A stretch of 64,000 nt of DNA from assembly GCA_964195945.1 (NCBI GenBank), contig CAXMRC010000037.1:1-64000 (forward strand). Reading direction: 5' to 3'. The translations under genes were made by a program, and so were the position numbers. The notes below the pieces were generated by a model. It ran no database searches. It was not told the DNA's origin and was given only the letters and a program-made list of their open reading frames with translations. The stretch is from JAAETI01 sp964195945 (GTDB taxonomy: Bacteria; Actinomycetota; Acidimicrobiia; Spongiisociales; UBA5794). This document shows positions 60,898 to 64,000 of the stretch, piece by piece; the stretch's first letter is position 1, and every line of letters begins with the position of its first letter.

Positions 60898-61376
60898 AAC
60901 CTTTCGTCCCCATCATTATGGGATCCAAATCGGATCTCGTTCATGGCTCCGCAATCGCGGAATCGTTACAAGCGTTCGGCATAGACAGCGAAATCCGGGT
61001 GGCCTCGGCTCACAAGGCGGCGACCTATTTGCTGGATCTGCTCGCAGAATACGAGGCTGATGGGCGGCCCAAGGTCTACATCACCGTGGCCGGCCGTTCC
61101 AATGCGCTCAGCGGCCTCGTCGATGGAAACGTCACCTCTCCGGTAATTGCCTGCCCCCCATACTCGGATCGCTTCGGTGGGGCCGACATCTTCTCCTCGC
61201 TGCGGATGCCGTCCGGTATCGCCCCATTGGTCGTTCTCGACCCCGGTGGAGCCGCCCTAGCCGCAGCCAAGATCCTTGGTCTCAGCGAGCCGGCCATTCA
61301 GCAGACGGTCGCCGCTCACCAGGCGGCGGCAACTGAAACGATCATCAACGACGACCAAGCGACCCAGGCGGAGTAG
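60894..61376 (+). CDS. purE: AIR carboxylase, metazoan-type class II PurE
   Basis: A 160-residue PurE. IIMGSKSDLVHGSAIAESLQ opens the fold, but the later motifs are those of the class II enzyme of PAICS: RVASAHKAATYLLDLLAEYE, ITVAGRSNALSGLVDGNVTS, PVIACPPYSDRFGGADIFSS and LRMPSGIAPLVVLDPGGAAL. Class I enzymes have SAHRTP and AGGAAHLPGM in these places. Class II PurE carboxylates AIR with CO2 directly, so no PurK is needed; none is seen in the operon. It starts at GTG 60894 overlapping purC. The C-terminal 20 residues (IINDDQATQAE) are probably disordered. Confidence 0.88.
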   Translation: MKPFVPIIMGSKSDLVHGSAIAESLQAFGIDSEIRVASAHKAATYLLDLLAEYEADGRPKVYITVAGRSNALSGLVDGNVTSPVIACPPYSDRFGGADIFSSLRMPSGIAPLVVLDPGGAALAAAKILGLSEPAIQQTVAAHQAAATETIINDDQATQAE

Positions 61377-61403
61377 CCTGCCATCGAAGCGGGAGTGCAA
61401 CGA

Positions 61404-62888
61404 GTGAACGACATGTTCGCAGACGACATACTCGATCGCCCCCGTGAGGCGTGCGGTGTATTCGGCATATACGCGCCAAACACCGACGTGGCCCGCGTCT
61501 CTTTCTTCGCCCTCTATGCCCTCCAGCACCGCGGCCAGGAGAGCGCCGGAATCGCAACGAGCGACGGCGTTTCTGCAGCCGTCCACAAAGATATGGGTCT
61601 TGTCGCCCAGGTGTTCACCGAAGACAACCTGGCCCGTCTCGAAGGGCACCTCGCCATCGGACAAACTCGCTACTCGACCACCGGGTCATCCCACCTGCGG
61701 AATGCGCAGCCATACCTAATCGAGACGATGCATGGACCACTCGGAGTGGGACACAACGGCAACCTGACCAACGCCCCGCAACTCCGCAACAGGTTGCTGA
61801 AACGAGGTGTCGGCCTTTCCTCCTCGAGTGACAGCGAAGTAATCACACAGATGCTGGCTGCGCCGGCGCCGGATACAACGGATGCGAGCCCTGACTGGGA
61901 GTCACGGATTACCCAATTCATCGCCGAGGCCGAAGGAGCGTACTCCCTCGTTGTGCTGACGCGGAACGCCGTATTCGGTGTTCGCGACCCCAAAGGGTTC
62001 CGCCCTCTCTGCATCGGGAAACTGGCCGACGGTGGCTACGTACTTGCTTCTGAGTCGTGTGCGCTTGGTACCGTCTCCGCCAGCTACGTGCGGGAGGTAG
62101 AGCCGGGAGAGATCGTCAGACTCGACCAGGACGGCTTGCACAGCATCTCGAGCCAGAACCGACAACCATCCTCACTTTGCGTCTTTGAGTACGTCTATTT
62201 CTCGCGACCCGATTCGGTTCTGGAGAACCAGACAATTCACCGGGTACGACAGCGGCTCGGGGAAGTCCTCGCCGCCGAAGCTCCCGCCCACGCTGATGTC
62301 GTCGTTGGGGTTCCAGACTCCGCGACGCCTGCCGCCATCGGGTATGCCACCGCGTCTGGCATTCCCTATACCGAGGGGCTCATCAAGAACCGCTACATCG
62401 GACGCACCTTTATCGAACCCGACGATCAGCTTCGCCGATCCGGCGTCCATCTCAAGTACAACCCGCTCGACGCCAATCTTGCAGGCAAGCGGGTCGTTCT
62501 TATCGATGATTCGATCGTGCGTGGTACAACAGCCGGACCGCTGGTGACTCTCCTCCGCGAGGGAGGTGCGGCCGAAGTCCATGTTCGTGTTTCTTCTCCC
62601 CCGGTTCGCCATCCATGCTTCATGGGGATCGACATGGCAGCCAGCAAAGACCTGATCGGCTTCGTCAAAACAACAGAAGAAATCAGAGAGCACATCGGTG
62701 CTGATAGCCTCGCCTATCTATCGCAAGAGGGAATGATGAGTGCTGTGACACAAGAGGCTGCCGCAGGGTCCGGCCATTGCAACGCTTGTTTCTCCGGCGA
62801 ATACCCAATCAAGCTCGACAAGTTTTGGAAAGACCGTGACAAGCTCGCCTTCCATGGTGCTTGGTCCGAAGGTGGAGGAGACCAATGA
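61404..62888 (+). CDS. purF: Amidophosphoribosyltransferase (Fe-S type)
   Basis: A 494-residue enzyme for the first step of purine synthesis, PRPP to phosphoribosylamine. The catalytic Cys lies in REACGVFGIYAPNTDVARVS after a short propeptide, followed by LQHRGQESAGIATSD, LAIGQTRYSTTGSSHLRNAQ and GVGHNGNLTNAPQLR. The phosphoribosyltransferase part has VVLIDDSIVRGTTAGPLVTL. Cysteines in SLCVFEYVYFSRPDS, PPVRHPCFMGIDM and SGHCNACFSGEYP place it in the [4Fe-4S] group. GTG 61404 follows GGGAG at eight bases and is preferred over GTG 61395, which lies within that site. The stop overlaps purD. Confidence 0.93.
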   Translation: MNDMFADDILDRPREACGVFGIYAPNTDVARVSFFALYALQHRGQESAGIATSDGVSAAVHKDMGLVAQVFTEDNLARLEGHLAIGQTRYSTTGSSHLRNAQPYLIETMHGPLGVGHNGNLTNAPQLRNRLLKRGVGLSSSSDSEVITQMLAAPAPDTTDASPDWESRITQFIAEAEGAYSLVVLTRNAVFGVRDPKGFRPLCIGKLADGGYVLASESCALGTVSASYVREVEPGEIVRLDQDGLHSISSQNRQPSSLCVFEYVYFSRPDSVLENQTIHRVRQRLGEVLAAEAPAHADVVVGVPDSATPAAIGYATASGIPYTEGLIKNRYIGRTFIEPDDQLRRSGVHLKYNPLDANLAGKRVVLIDDSIVRGTTAGPLVTLLREGGAAEVHVRVSSPPVRHPCFMGIDMAASKDLIGFVKTTEEIREHIGADSLAYLSQEGMMSAVTQEAAAGSGHCNACFSGEYPIKLDKFWKDRDKLAFHGAWSEGGGDQ

Positions 62889-64000
62889 CAGCCAACGTTC
62901 TCCTTATCGGGAGTGGTGGCCGCGAGCACGCCCTGGCGTGGAAACTCGCCGAGTCACCACACGTCGCAAATGTCTTTGTTGCACCGGGCAACGGTGGGAC
63001 AGCCGGGGCGGGCGGCAAGATCAAAAACATAGCAATCGCCGAATCCGCCTTCGATGATCTGATCGAATTTGCGGGAGACAACGATATTGAGCTGACGGTG
63101 GTGGGGCCGGAAGCCCCCCTTGTCGACGGGATCGTCGACTGCTTTGAACGCGCCGGGTTGCGCTGTTTTGGCCCGGTGGCAGGAGCCGCCCGTCTCGAAG
63201 GCTCGAAGCGATTCTCCAAAGAGCTCATGGATAGGGCCCGGATACCGACAGCCGCGTACCAAACCTTCACCGACCACGGTGAAGCAATCGACTACTTCAG
63301 GTCCACCGATGGCCGCGTCGTGATCAAGGCATCGGGCCTTGCTGCCGGCAAAGGCGTGATCGTCCCCAACTCCAACTCCGAAGCGGAGCAGGCGCTAAAC
63401 CGGATCATGATCGAGCACGAGTTTGGAGATGCAGGATCAGAGGTTGTCATCGAAGAACGCTTGTTCGGTCAGGAGGTATCGATCCTGGCGTTTTGTGACG
63501 GGACCACGATCGTCCCGATGCCACCTGCGCAGGATCACAAACCGCTTCTGGATAGCGACAAGGGCCCAAATACGGGAGGGATGGGGGCCTATGCCCCGAC
63601 CCCGTTGATTGACGCGGCCATGATGGGCGAGTTCGTAACAGGGGTGATGGAGCCAGTTATCCGTGCCCTCGCTCTCGACGGCTATCCCTATGTCGGCATC
63701 CTCTACGCGGGACTCATGCTCACCGACGACGGCCACAAGGTGCTCGAGTTCAATTGTCGGTTTGGCGATCCCGAGACCCAGGTTGTGCTGCCACTGCTCA
63801 CGAGCGATCTCTATGAGGTTCTCAATGCGTGTATTGATGGCACACTGGGCAACATCGACGTCGGCTGGAGTGACGAGGTCGCGGCGACGGTGGTGGCGGC
63901 AGCCGAGGGATACCCAGGCCCCTCTACACCGGGACGGCGCATTACAGGTCTCGACGACGCAGCCGGCGTTCCAGGGGTGACGGTATTCCATGCGGGCACT
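62885..64000 (+). CDS. purD: GAR synthetase (partial, cut by window end)
   Basis: The first 372 codons of phosphoribosylamine-glycine ligase. MTANVLLIGSGGREHALAWK and VGPEAPLVDGIVDCFERAGL open the N-domain, FSKELMDRARIPTAAYQTF and VVIKASGLAAGKGVIVPNSN form the ATP grasp, SILAFCDGTTIVPMPPAQDH, KPLLDSDKGPNTGGMGAYAP, VGILYAGLMLTDDGHKVLEF and NCRFGDPETQVVLPLL are all standard. The ATG overlaps the purF stop. No stop is reached before 64000. Confidence 0.95.
   Translation, partial: MTANVLLIGSGGREHALAWKLAESPHVANVFVAPGNGGTAGAGGKIKNIAIAESAFDDLIEFAGDNDIELTVVGPEAPLVDGIVDCFERAGLRCFGPVAGAARLEGSKRFSKELMDRARIPTAAYQTFTDHGEAIDYFRSTDGRVVIKASGLAAGKGVIVPNSNSEAEQALNRIMIEHEFGDAGSEVVIEERLFGQEVSILAFCDGTTIVPMPPAQDHKPLLDSDKGPNTGGMGAYAPTPLIDAAMMGEFVTGVMEPVIRALALDGYPYVGILYAGLMLTDDGHKVLEFNCRFGDPETQVVLPLLTSDLYEVLNACIDGTLGNIDVGWSDEVAATVVAAAEGYPGPSTPGRRITGLDDAAGVPGVTVFHAGT

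Noticed and set aside
1..64000. CRISPR array, insertion sequence or prophage
   Set aside because: No regular spacer-repeat pattern, transposase, integrase or phage structural gene was seen in the window.

Overview
This 64 kb window is chromosomal DNA from a GC-rich actinobacterium, probably a deep-branching, non-mycobacterial member of the Actinomycetota (Acidimicrobiia-like is my guess; no rRNA is present to confirm it). The evidence is family content and synteny: an EspG-like protein, a clpS-DUF2017 pair with a BldC-type HTH gene, an XRE regulator next to an HbhA-like lysine-rich protein (as in Rv0474/Rv0475), an epimerase-acyltransferase pair like Rv0501/Rv0502, and a DUF4332 protein. Genes are dense, many overlap by 4 bases (ATGA, GTGA or TTGA), and GTG and TTG starts are common. 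I found no rRNA, tRNA, insertion sequence, prophage or CRISPR array.

Layout. 0-2.6 kb: three overlapping genes (LysM membrane protein, TcpC-like, EspG-like) that look like one end of a secretion or conjugation-type locus. 2.6-12.6 kb: a broken ORF, menH, a second alpha/beta hydrolase, a [2Fe-2S] protein, a methyltransferase, a TetR/metallo-hydrolase pair, a large UvrD-type helicase, a divergent SAM-hydrolase-like protein, and selD. selD is encoded with an in-frame UGA (selenocysteine) and a SECIS-like hairpin. 12.6-21.3 kb: a structured leader and mgtE, a lipoprotein, a class IV aminotransferase, nadE, a GCS2-type carboxylate-amine ligase and an M20 amidohydrolase. 21.3-29.2 kb: metF-like and metH behind a SAM-I riboswitch and a tiny leader ORF, a cytochrome P450, tyrA and aroF. 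29.3-38 kb: epimerase/acyltransferase, XRE/HbhA-like pair, DUF4332, a nucleotidyltransferase-like protein, the HTH-clpS-DUF2017-membrane operon, a DivIVA-domain protein, DUF454 and an SRAP protein.

38-48.7 kb is a complete glycogen locus: malQ, glgP, glgX and glgA on the + strand, glgC convergent on the - strand, then glgB. It supplies ADP-glucose synthesis, chain elongation, branching, phosphorolysis, debranching and maltodextrin recycling. 48.7-56 kb: an ABC-2 exporter with a GT87-like membrane protein, a decayed methyltransferase, a stand-alone 5'-3' exonuclease, an unknown protein, an aldehyde dehydrogenase and a rhodanese. 56.2-64 kb: a purine operon, purL (with two PurS modules fused at its N-terminus), purQ, purC, purE, purF and purD (cut by the window end). 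The purE product is of the metazoan-type class II, which works without PurK; no purK is seen here.

The main points for a second look are the selenocysteine SelD, the class II PurE beside purC, the PurS-PurS-PurL fusion, the left-edge LysM/TcpC/EspG operon, the Rho_N/zinc-motif/acyltransferase fusion, the leader ORF between the SAM-I riboswitch and metH, malQ without a normal start codon, and a pair of co-varying hairpin repeats. All function calls come from reading the sequence; no database search was run.
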